The position numbers and the translations under genes are program-made. From an uncultured Pseudomonadales bacterium (GTDB lineage Bacteria; Pseudomonadota; Gammaproteobacteria; Pseudomonadales; Pseudohongiellaceae), in the NCBI GenBank assembly GCA_943789335.1, contig CALSTS010000001.1, positions 62,001 through 126,000 on the forward strand: DNA of 64,000 nucleotides. The letters are read 5' to 3'. The notes below the pieces were generated by a model. The model was not told the origin of the DNA. It made no database searches and saw only the letters and a list, made by a program, of their open reading frames with translations. Below are positions 10,145 to 19,871 of this stretch, one piece after another (within the stretch, counting starts at the first letter, position 1; each line of letters opens with the position of its first letter).

Positions 10145-11491
10145 TTAGTGCAAAGCCTCCACTGCATCTATAAATGCTTCACCACGTTTTTCATAATTTT
10201 CAAACATATCAAAACTTGCACAGGCCGGAGACAGCAAGACGATGTCACCCGATTCAGCTTGCTTTGATGCAAGCTTTACCGCTTCCTGTAAAGACGCTAC
10301 TTTTTTAGTAGTGACAATTTCTTGTAAAGCCTTTGCAATCAAATCAGCATCTTCACCAAAGACGATGAGTAATTTCCCATGCTTTATGAAAGCATCTTTT
10401 AAGTCAGAAAATTTACCGCCTTTGCCTTGCCCGCCAGCAATCAAAATCACATTATTTGCTTTTCCAAGACCTAGCAGCGCAGCCTTGCAGGCCCCAACAT
10501 TTGTTCCTTTAGAATCGTTGTAATAACTGACCCCTGCAAGCTCTGTAATCCATTGGCAACGATGTGGTAAACCTGAAAATTCACGTAAGGCTTGCAGCAT
10601 TGCTGGCATATCTATACCAGCAGCATGACCAATTGTTAGTGCTGCTAAAGCGTTCGATAAGTTATGGCGTCCGGAAATTTTTATTTCGTTAACCGCTATT
10701 AAGATTTCTTGGTTAAACGCTAAATAGAAATCTCCCCGATTTTCTATTATGCCGAACTCGTTGATATCTCCTTCTTCTAAACCATAGCTCCACTGCTTAA
10801 CTGCAGCGGGTAGTAAAGGTTTAGTTAATGGCTCATCACGATTCACAACTACTTGTTTGCAAGCCTGAAAAATACGATGCTTGGCTGCATGATAATCCTG
10901 CATGGAATCATAACGATCCATATGATCGGCGCTAATATTAAGCACACAGGCCACTTCTGCACCTAATTCTTTTGTCGTCTCCAATTGAAAACTGGAAATT
11001 TCCAGAACATAAAGTTTATGTAAACCTTTATTAAGTAAATCCAGTACTGGCATTCCTATATTCCCTGCAACAACAGCATCGACACCTGCTTTTTTAGCCA
11101 TTTCTCCAAGCAGGCTTACAACTGTGGTTTTTGCGTTAGAACCAGTAACAGCGATTATTGGTGCAGTGATTTTTTTTGCGAAAATATTAATATCGCCTGT
11201 TATTGGAACATTATGCTGAATAGCTTTTGCCAGCACCGGCTCACGCAAATCGACACCAGGGCTTACTAATAACTCTGTCGCGTTTAAAAAAGTGCTTTCT
11301 TTAAAACTACCAAGTTCAACTCTCGCATCTGGAAATTTTTCAGTTAATTCTTGCAAACCTGGCGGGCTTTCCCTGCTATCAACCACTGTAAAATTCTCAT
11401 TTTGCTTGTTTAAATAGCGCGCATATGAAAGCCCGGTCTTACCTAGACCGACGATTACTTTATGTGGTTGTTGTGGCGCAGCTATCTGCAT
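10145..11491 (-). CDS. murD: UDP-N-acetylmuramoyl-L-alanine--D-glutamate ligase
   Basis: Adds D-glutamate to UDP-MurNAc-L-Ala. The 448 residues show an N-terminal GLGKTGLSYARYL nucleotide fold, a P-loop GSNAKTT (117-123; the alanine variant is common in gammaproteobacterial MurD), NISADHMDRY, HNLSNALAALTIG and YYNDSKGTN with the family lysine site. It is 2 bases upstream of ftsW and 49 bases downstream of mraY. Confidence 0.97.
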   Translation of the reverse strand: MQIAAPQQPHKVIVGLGKTGLSYARYLNKQNENFTVVDSRESPPGLQELTEKFPDARVELGSFKESTFLNATELLVSPGVDLREPVLAKAIQHNVPITGDINIFAKKITAPIIAVTGSNAKTTVVSLLGEMAKKAGVDAVVAGNIGMPVLDLLNKGLHKLYVLEISSFQLETTKELGAEVACVLNISADHMDRYDSMQDYHAAKHRIFQACKQVVVNRDEPLTKPLLPAAVKQWSYGLEEGDINEFGIIENRGDFYLAFNQEILIAVNEIKISGRHNLSNALAALTIGHAAGIDMPAMLQALREFSGLPHRCQWITELAGVSYYNDSKGTNVGACKAALLGLGKANNVILIAGGQGKGGKFSDLKDAFIKHGKLLIVFGEDADLIAKALQEIVTTKKVASLQEAVKLASKQAESGDIVLLSPACASFDMFENYEKRGEAFIDAVEALH

Positions 11492-11540
11492 TTTATTATT
11501 ACCTACAATGTTCCTTTACTAACATTCCTCTAAAAAATCT

Positions 11541-12623
11541 TTACCGTAGTTTCAATGTGCCAAGCCCAAATAACACTAGGATGATGGTAATAATCCAAAA
11601 ACGAACAATAACCCTAGGTTCTGGCCAGCCTTTTAATTCAAAGTGATGATGTAATGGCGCCATGCGAAAAATTCGTCTGCCAGTTAATTTAAATGAAACC
11701 ACTTGTAAAATGACCGAGAGGGTTTCCATAACAAATATGCCCCCCATAATGACCAAAACAATTTCATGTCTGGCAATAACAGCAACTGTTCCCAATGCCG
11801 CCCCTAGTGCCAACGCTCCCACATCTCCCATAAATATTTGTGCTGGATAAGTGTTAAACCAGAGAAAGCCAAGACCAGCACCTGCTAATGCACCGCAAAA
11901 TACAACAAGCTCTCCAGTTCCAGATATATATGGAATATTCAAATAAGCAGAAAACTCTACATTGCCGACTAGGTAACTAATAATCCCCAAGGCACTTGCA
12001 ACCATTACGATAGGCAAAATAGCCAAGCCATCAAGGCCATCAGTCAGATTGACCGCATTGCTAAATCCAACAATAAAGAAGTAGGCGACAAAAATATAAA
12101 AACCACCAAGCTCAAGTGCAAAATCTTTGAAAAAAGGAATGATCAGCTCAGTTTCTGCTGGAGTGGCAGCATGCCAATACAAGACACATGCAGCTGCAAG
12201 TCCAACAATGGATTGGAATAAATATTTCCAGCCAGGACTCAAGCCTTTTGGGTTTTTTTCGAAAATTTTACGGTAATCATCTACCCAGCCAATGATTCCA
12301 AATCCCGTTGTCACAGATATTACTATCCAGACATAAGCACTGCTCAAATCAGACCAGAGCAGGCTGCTGATAATGATACTAATAAGAATTAAGGCGCCGC
12401 CCATAGTGGGCGTCCCTGCTTTAATTAAATGCGATTCTGGGCCGTCACTCCTAACGACTTGCCCAATTTGGTGATAATTCAAACGCTTAATAACATAAGG
12501 CCCTATTAGCAATGAAATAAGCAGCGCTGTGAGAACCCCCAAAATTCCACGCACAGTTAAATATTCGAAAACAGTGAACCCAGAATTAAACTGAGCGAGA
12601 TAATTAGTTAACCAAAGTAACAT
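11541..12623 (-). CDS. mraY: phospho-MurNAc-pentapeptide transferase (lipid I synthase)
   Basis: Polytopic inner-membrane enzyme that moves phospho-MurNAc-pentapeptide onto undecaprenyl phosphate. The 360 residues match the family. Magnesium and active-site motifs are present: GWVDDYRK (the paired aspartates), [11 protein letters not shown] and the late [12 protein letters not shown] histidine cluster. About ten membrane helices are evident. It sits between murF (6-base gap) and murD. Confidence 0.97.
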   Translation of the reverse strand: MLLWLTNYLAQFNSGFTVFEYLTVRGILGVLTALLISLLIGPYVIKRLNYHQIGQVVRSDGPESHLIKAGTPTMGGALILISIIISSLLWSDLSSAYVWIVISVTTGFGIIGWVDDYRKIFEKNPKGLSPGWKYLFQSIVGLAAACVLYWHAATPAETELIIPFFKDFALELGGFYIFVAYFFIVGFSNAVNLTDGLDGLAILPIVMVASALGIISYLVGNVEFSAYLNIPYISGTGELVVFCGALAGAGLGFLWFNTYPAQIFMGDVGALALGAALGTVAVIARHEIVLVIMGGIFVMETLSVILQVVSFKLTGRRIFRMAPLHHHFELKGWPEPRVIVRFWIITIILVLFGLGTLKLR

Positions 12624-12629
12624 GGACGC

Positions 12630-13991
12630 TTAATCTCCTTTTGCTTTTAAAAGTTGAACCAACTTATCCATACCTGCACTTCGAGATCCTTTAATCAAAA
12701 CCTTCACTTGTTGATTCAGCATTGGCTTTAAATACTGTCCTAACTCTTCTAAATCAGAACTGATCTTCCCTTCTCCGGCAAAACCTGAAAGTGCAGATTC
12801 ACTTAAGGAGCCAACACCAAACAAATAATTTATTCCTTTGTCTTTGGCATAAACTCCAATATCAAAATGAGCTTGTGCTGCTTCATCGCCCAATTCCCCC
12901 ATTTCACCCATTGCAATAATTGTTGAACCTTCATGCTGCGCTAATACATCGATGGCAGCCATAAATGAACTTGGGCTAGCATTATAGGAATCATCTATTA
13001 ATATTGAGTTATTCAAACCAGAGATGGTTTTCATCCGACCATCAACCGAACGCATACTTTCTAGACCTTGTTTGACATCATCGAGAGTAGCGCCAGCCTG
13101 CATGCTTAAGGCTGCAGCGGCTATAGCATTAGCAACATTGTGTTGCCCCGGTAAGGGTAGGTTAATTTGTATGGTCCCTTGAGGAGTGATCAACTTGAAA
13201 ATCGAGTGTATTGCATCATCAAACTGCATTTCTGCAACTTTATAATCTGCGTTGGCTTTTCCTAGCGCACTAATACTGACAAAATTCCTACTCTTTAATT
13301 TTTCCATCCACTGACTGCCATAAGCATCATCGATGTTTAGCACGACTATCCCGTCATCATCCAAGCTCTTCCAAATCTCTCCTTTTGCTCTGGCCACGCC
13401 ATCTAGGTCACCAAAACCTTCTAGGTGAGTCGGTGCAATATTAGTAATATGAGCAATATGAGGCTTAGCAAGTGCTGAACTATAAGCAATCTCTCCAGGA
13501 GCATTTGCGCCTAGCTCTATTACTGCAAACTGATGCTTAGCTTCAAGCTTTAATAAGGTTAAAGGCGCACCAAAATCATTATTTAAATTACCAAAAGTTT
13601 TTAACACTTCACCGCAACAAGCCAATATGCTGGCTGTCATTTCTTTTACAGTCGTCTTGCCCTGACTACCAGTTAAGGCAATAACTTTTGCCTCACTTAA
13701 ATTGCGATTGCAAGCCGCCAGCTTCCCTAAAGCGATCCTGCTGTCTTCAACTAGCAAGGTAGATAATTCCGTATCAACTTTTTCAGTAGTGATAGCTGCT
13801 GCAGCATGTTTTTCCGCAGCAGCACTGACAAATTTATTGCCATTAAAATTCTCACCAGAAATTGCTATAAACAACTCACCAGCTTTTAAAGTTCGGCTAT
13901 CAATAGATACGCCATTAAATGAAGCATCAGCGCCACTTAGCTGACCTCCCGTTAATGTTTGTACTTCTTGCAAACTCATTGTTTTTATCAC
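12630..13991 (-). CDS. murF: UDP-N-acetylmuramoyl-tripeptide--D-alanyl-D-alanine ligase
   Basis: Completes the pentapeptide by adding D-Ala-D-Ala from Ddl. The 453 residues contain the N-terminal substrate domain (VSIDSRTLKAGELFIAI), P-loop GSQGKTT (108-114), ELGANAPGEI, HNVANAIAAAA and the DDSYNASPSS motif diagnostic for MurF. It is 18 bases downstream of murE. Confidence 0.97.
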   Translation of the reverse strand: MIKTMSLQEVQTLTGGQLSGADASFNGVSIDSRTLKAGELFIAISGENFNGNKFVSAAAEKHAAAAITTEKVDTELSTLLVEDSRIALGKLAACNRNLSEAKVIALTGSQGKTTVKEMTASILACCGEVLKTFGNLNNDFGAPLTLLKLEAKHQFAVIELGANAPGEIAYSSALAKPHIAHITNIAPTHLEGFGDLDGVARAKGEIWKSLDDDGIVVLNIDDAYGSQWMEKLKSRNFVSISALGKANADYKVAEMQFDDAIHSIFKLITPQGTIQINLPLPGQHNVANAIAAAALSMQAGATLDDVKQGLESMRSVDGRMKTISGLNNSILIDDSYNASPSSFMAAIDVLAQHEGSTIIAMGEMGELGDEAAQAHFDIGVYAKDKGINYLFGVGSLSESALSGFAGEGKISSDLEELGQYLKPMLNQQVKVLIKGSRSAGMDKLVQLLKAKGD

Positions 13992-14009
13992 TTAATTAAC
14001 CTGTGATGT

Positions 14010-15569
14010 TTAATCACTGAAACGTTTGTTTAGACTCAACCTTGCCTGTTTTACATCGCTAAACATCATGCGTTTAGCTCCAATATCTTGGTATTCCTCA
14101 TGACCTTTGCCGGCAATTAGCACCACATCGCCCTCTGTTGCATTAGCTATGGCGAAATCTATTGCTATAGCCCGATCGCTTTCAACCATGACTTTTTCAT
14201 TACCTGTAAAGCCAGCAAGTATTTGCTTAATAATGTCACTTGATGCTTCTTGACGTGGATTGTCATCAGTAACTATCAGTTCATCTGCCAGATTTTCAGC
14301 TATACGCGCCATCATTGGACGCTTACCTTTATCACGCTCACCACCGCAACCAAACACACACCAAATTTTCCCTTTAAAATGTTCATGCAAAGCATTTAAT
14401 GCATTTTCAAGAGCATCCGGGGTATGGGCATAATCAACCACCACTGAGACAGGCTTATCACCGATAAGCTCCATCCGACCTTTAACAGGTGAAACGCTAG
14501 AGACTTTTAATAACACGCGCTCAAAATCAAAATCACTATGCTTACTTTCTAATGCCATTACAGTTGTGAGAACTGCCAACAAATTGCTGACATTGAACGA
14601 GCCCAATAAACCAGTTTCTATCGTTCCTTTTCCCCAGGGACTTACCACACTTAACTTGAAACCTTTGCGTAAAAATTTTACATCCTCTGGATAAACATCC
14701 GCTTGAGAATTATTTAAACTATATGTGTAACTTTTTACTCGCCTTGATAAATTGTTAAGGATGGTTGCGCTGAATAAATCATCCATATTCAACACGGCGA
14801 CAGATAAACGTGAACCCAAAAATAGTTTCAGCTTTTCTTTGCCGTAGGCATGCATGGAATGGTGATAATCAAGATGGTCTCGGGTTAGATTAGTAAACAC
14901 AGCAATATCAAACTCATTGATACAAACCCGCCCCTGCTTCAAACCATGAGAAGAAACTTCCATAACCATAGTGTCAGCATTTTGCTGCAACATTTCGCTG
15001 AAAATTCGTTGCACTGTTATGGGGTCTGGCGTTGTGCTTGGAGTAGCACCTAGAGCAGAACTATAATTAGCATTTGTATCACCCTCAATATACTCTTTGC
15101 CATAAATACTAAACCCTAAGGTACCACTTGCCCCACAAATATGGTTGAGGCTAGCAACAGTTTTCGAGATAAACTGGCATGCGCTGGTTTTACCATTAGT
15201 GCCAGTTATGCCGATTAGGTTTAAATGATCAGCCGGCTTATTAAAGAATTTTGCTGCAAGAGAGCTAATTTGACTTGCCAAATTTTCTACCGGGATAATT
15301 GGCACATTATTTTCAACATTTATTTCCTGCCAAAGCTCTCCCTTTTCAACCAGAACTGCTGCAGCACCTTTCTTAATGACCTCACTAACAAAATCTCTGC
15401 CATCGAAGTTAGCGCCTTTACAAGCGATAAATAGATCTCCGCTTTCTATTTTGCGGCTGTCCATTTCAATACCGGTTAATACCAAATTATATTTTTCCGG
15501 AATATCCACTTTAGATTCCAGCAATAAAGCCAGCGTCATTTCTTGTGACATGCTCTTAGCGGTATTCAT
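14010..15569 (-). CDS. murE: UDP-MurNAc-L-Ala-D-Glu--meso-diaminopimelate ligase
   Basis: Adds the third peptide residue. The 519 residues include MDSRKIESGDLFIA, the P-loop GTNGKT (123-128), LTRDHLDYHHSM and VDYAHTPDALENAL. The motif DNPR (about residue 435) is the known determinant for meso-diaminopimelate rather than lysine, so this wall should be the Gram-negative A1-gamma type. Its start overlaps the ftsI stop by 4 bases. Confidence 0.97.
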   Translation of the reverse strand: MNTAKSMSQEMTLALLLESKVDIPEKYNLVLTGIEMDSRKIESGDLFIACKGANFDGRDFVSEVIKKGAAAVLVEKGELWQEINVENNVPIIPVENLASQISSLAAKFFNKPADHLNLIGITGTNGKTSACQFISKTVASLNHICGASGTLGFSIYGKEYIEGDTNANYSSALGATPSTTPDPITVQRIFSEMLQQNADTMVMEVSSHGLKQGRVCINEFDIAVFTNLTRDHLDYHHSMHAYGKEKLKLFLGSRLSVAVLNMDDLFSATILNNLSRRVKSYTYSLNNSQADVYPEDVKFLRKGFKLSVVSPWGKGTIETGLLGSFNVSNLLAVLTTVMALESKHSDFDFERVLLKVSSVSPVKGRMELIGDKPVSVVVDYAHTPDALENALNALHEHFKGKIWCVFGCGGERDKGKRPMMARIAENLADELIVTDDNPRQEASSDIIKQILAGFTGNEKVMVESDRAIAIDFAIANATEGDVVLIAGKGHEEYQDIGAKRMMFSDVKQARLSLNKRFSD

Positions 15570-17350
15570 CGATCTCCCCCTCTGACTAATGCTAGAGAAG
15601 GCCTTGCCACAGCACTCTTAAGACTTAATACTTCGGACTCTTCGGGAATAATGTCTGGCGGCACATTCAAAATTCGCAACGCACCTGCTGTAATGTTGGC
15701 AAATACTGGTGCAGCAACTTGCCCACCACCGTATTCTTTACCTTGCGGCTCATGAATAGTCACTACAGTCACAATTTTAGGATCAGAGACTGGCGCGAAA
15801 CCCGCAAAAAGAGAAATATAATTTTCATCATCGTATCCGCCACGCTGCACATCGTAATACCAAGCCGTTCCAGTTTTACCAGCAACTCTATGGGTAGGAA
15901 TATAAGCACGAGTACCTGTGCCTCCGCCGCCAGGCGTTACAACTGCCTCTAACATCTGGGTAACAGATGCTGCCACATCAGCGCTGATAACTCGCACTCC
16001 TGGGACCTCATCAGTCTCATCTACTTTTAATAAAGAAACAGGTTTATAAATCCCTCCATTCGCATAAACCATATATGCCTGTGCTAACTGTAAAGGTGAG
16101 ACTTGAAAACCATAGCCATATGCCAAGGTCGCAATTTCAGAATCACTCCAGCGTGAATGATTGACTAGTAATCCAGCAGACTCTCCTGGAAACCCTGTTC
16201 CTAGAGATTGACCAAAGCCCACTCTTTTCAGAATATCCAACATAGGGTCTTGCCCCATTGCCAGAGCTATTTTACTAGCACCAACTTGAGACGATTTAGA
16301 TAGAATCCGTTGTAAAGTTGATTCTCCATAATTAACCGGATCACGAATAGTAGATCGATCAATTCGTATATAGCCTGGATTAGTATCAATAATACTTTCA
16401 GTATCAAACAGCCCTGTTTCTAGAGCCGCTGTAACGGTAAATGTTTTCACTGTTGAACCAGGCTCTAAAGACTCTGCTATTGCTCTGTTTTTTAATCCAT
16501 CCAGCTGCTGGCCTAAGTTTGAACGATTGTTAGGGTTATAAGATGGTTGACTAACCATGGCAAGAATTTCGCCCGTCTCAACATTTAAAACAACAGCAGT
16601 ACCTGCATTTGCATAACGCCGAGTGACTTCTTCTTTCAATGCCTTATAAGCAAGAAATTGAATTTGCGAATCAATACTAAGAACAAGATCATTTCCCGGT
16701 TCGGCAACTTGATTTATTCTGACTTCGCTAATAATTGCCCCATTTCTGTCTTTTAAAACCTGCTTAGAGCCAGGTGTACCTTCTAACCAATCATCATAAG
16801 CCAGCTCTATACCCTCTTGTCCAACCTCATCACTGCCAGCCATGCCAACCACATGTACTGCAACTTCCCCTAGCGGATAAAATCGTTTGTATTCTTCCTC
16901 AGCCCAAATACCATTGAACCCATAACGCAACACCTTTTCAGCTTCGGCAGGAGGAATTCGGCGCTTAACAAACATGAATTCCCGGGTGGAATTTTCTTGT
17001 ATGCGATTACGTAAAACTTCCGGATTGACATCAATCGTTATCAAGGCTTGCGCAAGCTGCTCCCATTGCTCAGGATGCTGCACTATTTCTTTAGGGTTAA
17101 GCACCAAGGATTGCACTGGAGTACTGATTGCTAAAGGCTGGCCATTTCTATCTAGTATGTTGCCACGATGTGCAGCTATTTCGACATTGCGTACAGTTCG
17201 AGCATCACCTTGAATTTGAAGAGTTTCATTATTGAGAACCTGAAGATCCATTACTTTCCAGGCGATCACACTCAGAAGTGAAAGAATCACTATGAAGACA
17301 AAATAAAGTCTCCAGGTAGTTTGTTTCTTTTCAACTTGCCCAGCACTCAT
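15566..17350 (-). CDS. ftsI: septal transpeptidase FtsI (PBP3)
   Basis: Class B penicillin-binding protein that crosslinks septal peptidoglycan with FtsW. The 594 residues have a short cytoplasmic tail, one helix (about 14-36), the pedestal domain with RGNILDRNG (62-70), and the transpeptidase domain. The active-site serine is S299 in STVK (299-302) and KTG is at 492-494. The second motif, usually SSN, reads S353-S354-Q355 in KSSQVGASK, confirmed from the codon CAA. The start overlaps the end of ftsL by 4 bases. Confidence 0.97.
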   Translation of the reverse strand: MSAGQVEKKQTTWRLYFVFIVILSLLSVIAWKVMDLQVLNNETLQIQGDARTVRNVEIAAHRGNILDRNGQPLAISTPVQSLVLNPKEIVQHPEQWEQLAQALITIDVNPEVLRNRIQENSTREFMFVKRRIPPAEAEKVLRYGFNGIWAEEEYKRFYPLGEVAVHVVGMAGSDEVGQEGIELAYDDWLEGTPGSKQVLKDRNGAIISEVRINQVAEPGNDLVLSIDSQIQFLAYKALKEEVTRRYANAGTAVVLNVETGEILAMVSQPSYNPNNRSNLGQQLDGLKNRAIAESLEPGSTVKTFTVTAALETGLFDTESIIDTNPGYIRIDRSTIRDPVNYGESTLQRILSKSSQVGASKIALAMGQDPMLDILKRVGFGQSLGTGFPGESAGLLVNHSRWSDSEIATLAYGYGFQVSPLQLAQAYMVYANGGIYKPVSLLKVDETDEVPGVRVISADVAASVTQMLEAVVTPGGGGTGTRAYIPTHRVAGKTGTAWYYDVQRGGYDDENYISLFAGFAPVSDPKIVTVVTIHEPQGKEYGGGQVAAPVFANITAGALRILNVPPDIIPEESEVLSLKSAVARPSLALVRGGDR

Positions 17351-17661
17351 GGCCTGACCATCACCATATTCTCCATCTCTGGAATTTTCATTCCAAGTTC
17401 CGCGATTGCGATATCTTCAACTCTACCTTGTGAAACCAGGCTGCTTTGCTCAAGCAAAAGCTGCCCCCATTCGACTTGTAAATCATTACGTTGGTTTTCC
17501 AACGTTTGCAATTCATTTAACATATGCCTGCTTTCATTAACCGCATAAACAACACCTAAAGCTGAACTGCAAACCAAAATCAGACTGAGAAAAAATACAA
17601 ACCAAATGACTCCACTATTGCTTTGCCTTTCAAACGCTTTGTTATATTTATTCATTACCAT
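17347..17661 (-). CDS. ftsL: cell division protein FtsL
   Basis: Small bitopic divisome protein that forms a coiled coil with FtsB and activates FtsW-FtsI. The 104 residues show one membrane helix (about 19-42) and a periplasmic leucine-rich coiled coil (about 45-85). FtsL sequences are poorly conserved; the call rests on size, topology and the invariant position between rsmH and ftsI. Confidence 0.92.
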   Translation of the reverse strand: MVMNKYNKAFERQSNSGVIWFVFFLSLILVCSSALGVVYAVNESRHMLNELQTLENQRNDLQVEWGQLLLEQSSLVSQGRVEDIAIAELGMKIPEMENMVMVRP

Positions 17662-17669
17662 TTCATTAA

Positions 17670-18599
17670 TCAGGCAATTTTTTCTGCAATTCGCATTATT
17701 GCGCTGCGTGACCGGACATTTGCATTTATCTCTTCAGCATCCACCTTGACTGCTTTTCCAATCGCTTTTAGCCGAGGGTTGAGTTGCGCCTGTGTAATGG
17801 GCAGATCTACTGGAAAATCTCCACCCTTTATTTCTTTTTGAATAAACTGTTTAACTATTCGGTCTTCCAATGAATGGAAACTAATAACCACGAAACGACC
17901 ACCAATAGATAAAGCTTCCAGCATTACCGTCAAAGCTTTTTGTAAATCACTTAATTCGTTATTTATAAATATTCGTATGGCCTGAAATGAACGTGTCGCA
18001 GGGTGTTTATTTCTTTCCCATTTTGGATGTGCTTGTTTTATTATTTCCGCCAACTGCAAAGTAGAATTTATTGCATCCTGTTCTCGATGCTTACAAATTT
18101 CTCTAGCAATACGTCGGGAATACCTCTCTTCACCAAAGAGGTAAAGCACGTCGGCTAGCGCCTTCTCTCCAACTTGTGCGAGCCATGTTTCTGCAGTAAT
18201 CCCACTTGCAGTATTCATTCGCATATCCAAAGGTCCGTCCTTATTAAAACTAAACCCTCTTTGCGCATCATCCAATTGTGGCGATGAAACACCCAAATCC
18301 AACAATATCCCTGTCACTTTCCCCATATTTCCCAAGTCATCAACCGCTTTTTGTAAAGCTTCAAAGCTGCCGTGGAAAACGCTTACTCTTTTATCTTTTT
18401 CTGCCAACTCATGAGCCAGCACAATTGCATCCGGATCTTTATCAATTACCAGTAGGCGACCAAGCTCTGATAGTTCTTTCAAAATCTGTTTACTGTGACC
18501 ACCTCGACCAAAAGTGCCGTCTATATAAAACCCATTTTTATCTGTTATTAATGCAGCAACGGCCTGCTCCAACAGTACGCTTTGATGCTGCATGGTCAC
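17670..18599 (-). CDS. rsmH: 16S rRNA (cytosine-1402 N4)-methyltransferase
   Basis: Methylates C1402 in the ribosomal P site using SAM. The 309 residues show the SAM-binding DGTFGRGGHS (27-36), VIDKDPDAI, LLDLGVSSPQLDDAQRGFS, and the late motifs RSFQAIRIFINNEL and ISFHSLEDRIVKQF. These are diagnostic for the MraW family. It is the second gene of the mra operon, 43 bases after mraZ. Confidence 0.97.
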   Translation of the reverse strand: MTMQHQSVLLEQAVAALITDKNGFYIDGTFGRGGHSKQILKELSELGRLLVIDKDPDAIVLAHELAEKDKRVSVFHGSFEALQKAVDDLGNMGKVTGILLDLGVSSPQLDDAQRGFSFNKDGPLDMRMNTASGITAETWLAQVGEKALADVLYLFGEERYSRRIAREICKHREQDAINSTLQLAEIIKQAHPKWERNKHPATRSFQAIRIFINNELSDLQKALTVMLEALSIGGRFVVISFHSLEDRIVKQFIQKEIKGGDFPVDLPITQAQLNPRLKAIGKAVKVDAEEINANVRSRSAIMRIAEKIA

Positions 18600-18642
18600 A
18601 ATCTCCCCTCTTTCCTCTACCTATTAGTATTACTTCTACCTT

Positions 18643-19101
18643 TTATAGGGAGAGGTTTTTCAGTTCGTCTGGTAACTCTTCTGCATTCACTTTATGTTTC
18701 AACCAGCCATCCCTGGTCTCAATCCAGACTTCATCATTCCAAACTGCCAGCTTGTTGCCTTGCCCGACTAAGGCTGCTTTTTTTTCCAAACCCACAAATT
18801 GTCTTAGATTCAAAGGAATTAAGATGCGACCACTGCTATCAAGATTCACTTCAGTAGCATGACCTATGAATATGTTTTTTAAGCGTTTAGATTCTGGATT
18901 AAAACTGGAAAGCGCTGAAACCTTGCGCTCTATTTCTTCGAATTCATTCAAGGGATAAATCACCAACGACTCACCATCCTGATCAATAGTAACCACTAAC
19001 TGCCCTTGGCAATGACTTTCAACAATGCCACGAAAACGCGCAGGCATCGCCATGCGACCCTTTGCGTCCAGTGTTATTGAATGTAAGCCACGAAATAACA
19101 A
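18643..19101 (-). CDS. mraZ: transcriptional regulator MraZ
   Basis: AbrB-like DNA-binding protein that autoregulates the first promoter of the dcw cluster. I place the start at a TTG at 19099-19101: it follows a strong GGGAGGAA ribosome site by an ideal gap and yields LFRGLHSITLDAKGRMAMP, matching the family N-terminus, for a 152-residue protein like E. coli MraZ. A longer frame with nine more codons would put that ribosome site inside the gene. Two MraZ repeats are visible: LDAKGRMAMPARFRG and LDSSGRILIPLNLRQ. Confidence 0.94.
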   Translation of the reverse strand: MLFRGLHSITLDAKGRMAMPARFRGIVESHCQGQLVVTIDQDGESLVIYPLNEFEEIERKVSALSSFNPESKRLKNIFIGHATEVNLDSSGRILIPLNLRQFVGLEKKAALVGQGNKLAVWNDEVWIETRDGWLKHKVNAEELPDELKNLSL

Positions 19102-19143
19102 ACTCTTCCTCCCAAAGGCTAAAAGCAATCATAGCGAAAATTT

Positions 19144-19170
19144 CCCACTATTAATCCACTTTCAACCCAC
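19144..19170 (-). promoter_or_regulatory. MraZ operator: three direct GTGGG-type repeats
   Basis: On the coding strand GTGGG, GTGGA and GTGGG recur every 11 bases (plus-strand 19166-19170, 19155-19159, 19144-19148), between the mra -10 box and the mraZ start. E. coli MraZ is known to bind short TGGG-type direct repeats here. The placement just downstream of the transcription start fits autorepression. Confidence 0.75.
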
Positions 19171-19189
19171 TCTAATGCTACTTTTCTGC

Positions 19190-19219
19190 ACTATAAGGGA
19201 GTTCCAACAAGTAAATCAA
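19190..19219 (-). promoter_or_regulatory. mra (dcw) operon promoter
   Basis: The -35 TTGATT (19214-19219) and -10 TATAGT (19190-19195) are separated by 18 bases on the minus strand, ahead of the MraZ repeats. This is the best sigma-70 promoter seen for the cluster. Confidence 0.7.
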
Positions 19220-19459
19220 GCACTTGTTTGCGTTAATTTGTGTAGAAAATGAAGCTAAAAGAGGCGAAAACCGAGAAAAGTGCTTAAATTACGAAAAGGA
19301 AATAATTCTAAAAACATTAGTTTACATAAAGCTATATTCTAAACTTAAAGTAACACATTAAGTATTGATGCTTTAACGTGCTTTAAAAAAAAAATTATGA
19401 ACTTGCCATCTTTTCACTACTTCTTTTGGATTTAACCTATTGCAGGGCAAATACGCAGT

Positions 19460-19495
19460 AAAAAATGCCTATAGCTTAAAAAATGACTATAGTTA
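19460..19495. repeat. two 18-bp tandem repeats next to the rnpB 3' end
   Basis: TAAAAAATGCCTATAGCT (19460-19477) and TAAAAAATGACTATAGTT (19478-19495) match at 16 of 18 bases and are followed by another A-run. Each contains the self-complementary CTATAG. On the rnpB strand they give spaced T-runs just after the mature 3' end, which could assist termination or 3' processing. The rest of 19220-19459 is AT-rich and shows no gene. Confidence 0.7.
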
Positions 19496-19504
19496 AAAAA
19501 AGTA

Positions 19505-19864
19505 TGAGTCGACCGATAAGCCGGGTTCTGTCGTGGACAATCATTCATCTTGGGCCTATGTCGCCATAAACCTCATGCGGCCTACCCGAACCCAATGCGA
19601 GCAGCACTATGGGGTCCCTATTTGGCCTTGCTCCAGGCGGGGTTTACCTTGCCATGGAATGTTGCCACCCATGCGGTGCGCTCTTACCGCACCATTTCAC
19701 CCTTACCGTAAAGGATATTACTCCAATATGGCGGTTTCTTTTCTGCTGCACTTTCCGTGGACTCACGCCCCCCAGGAGTTACCTGGCACCTTGCTCTTTG
19801 GAGCCCGGACTTTCCTCTACTTCCATATTAACAATATGAAAACAGCGATTGCCTGGCCGACTCA
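19505..19864 (-). ncRNA. rnpB: RNase P RNA (M1, type A)
   Basis: Catalytic RNA of RNase P, which trims tRNA 5' leaders. On the minus strand the conserved blocks occur in order: AGAGGAAAGTCCGGGCTCC, CAGGTAAC-like and GGGTGAAA-type core elements, GCGGTAAGAGCGCACCGC, GCAAGGCCAAATAGGGA, and near the 3' end GACAGAACCCGGCTTATCGG. The 5' TGAGTCG and 3' CGACTCA pair perfectly as helix P1, which fixes both ends to within a few bases at about 360 nt. Open frames across this stretch are not genes. The position between mraZ and rsmI matches pseudomonads. Confidence 0.97.
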
Positions 19865-19871
19865 CGGGCGA

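Noticed and set aside
18643..19128. Longer mraZ with nine extra N-terminal residues
   Set aside because: The GGGAGGAA ribosome site would fall inside the coding region, and the family N-terminus starts at the TTG at 19101.
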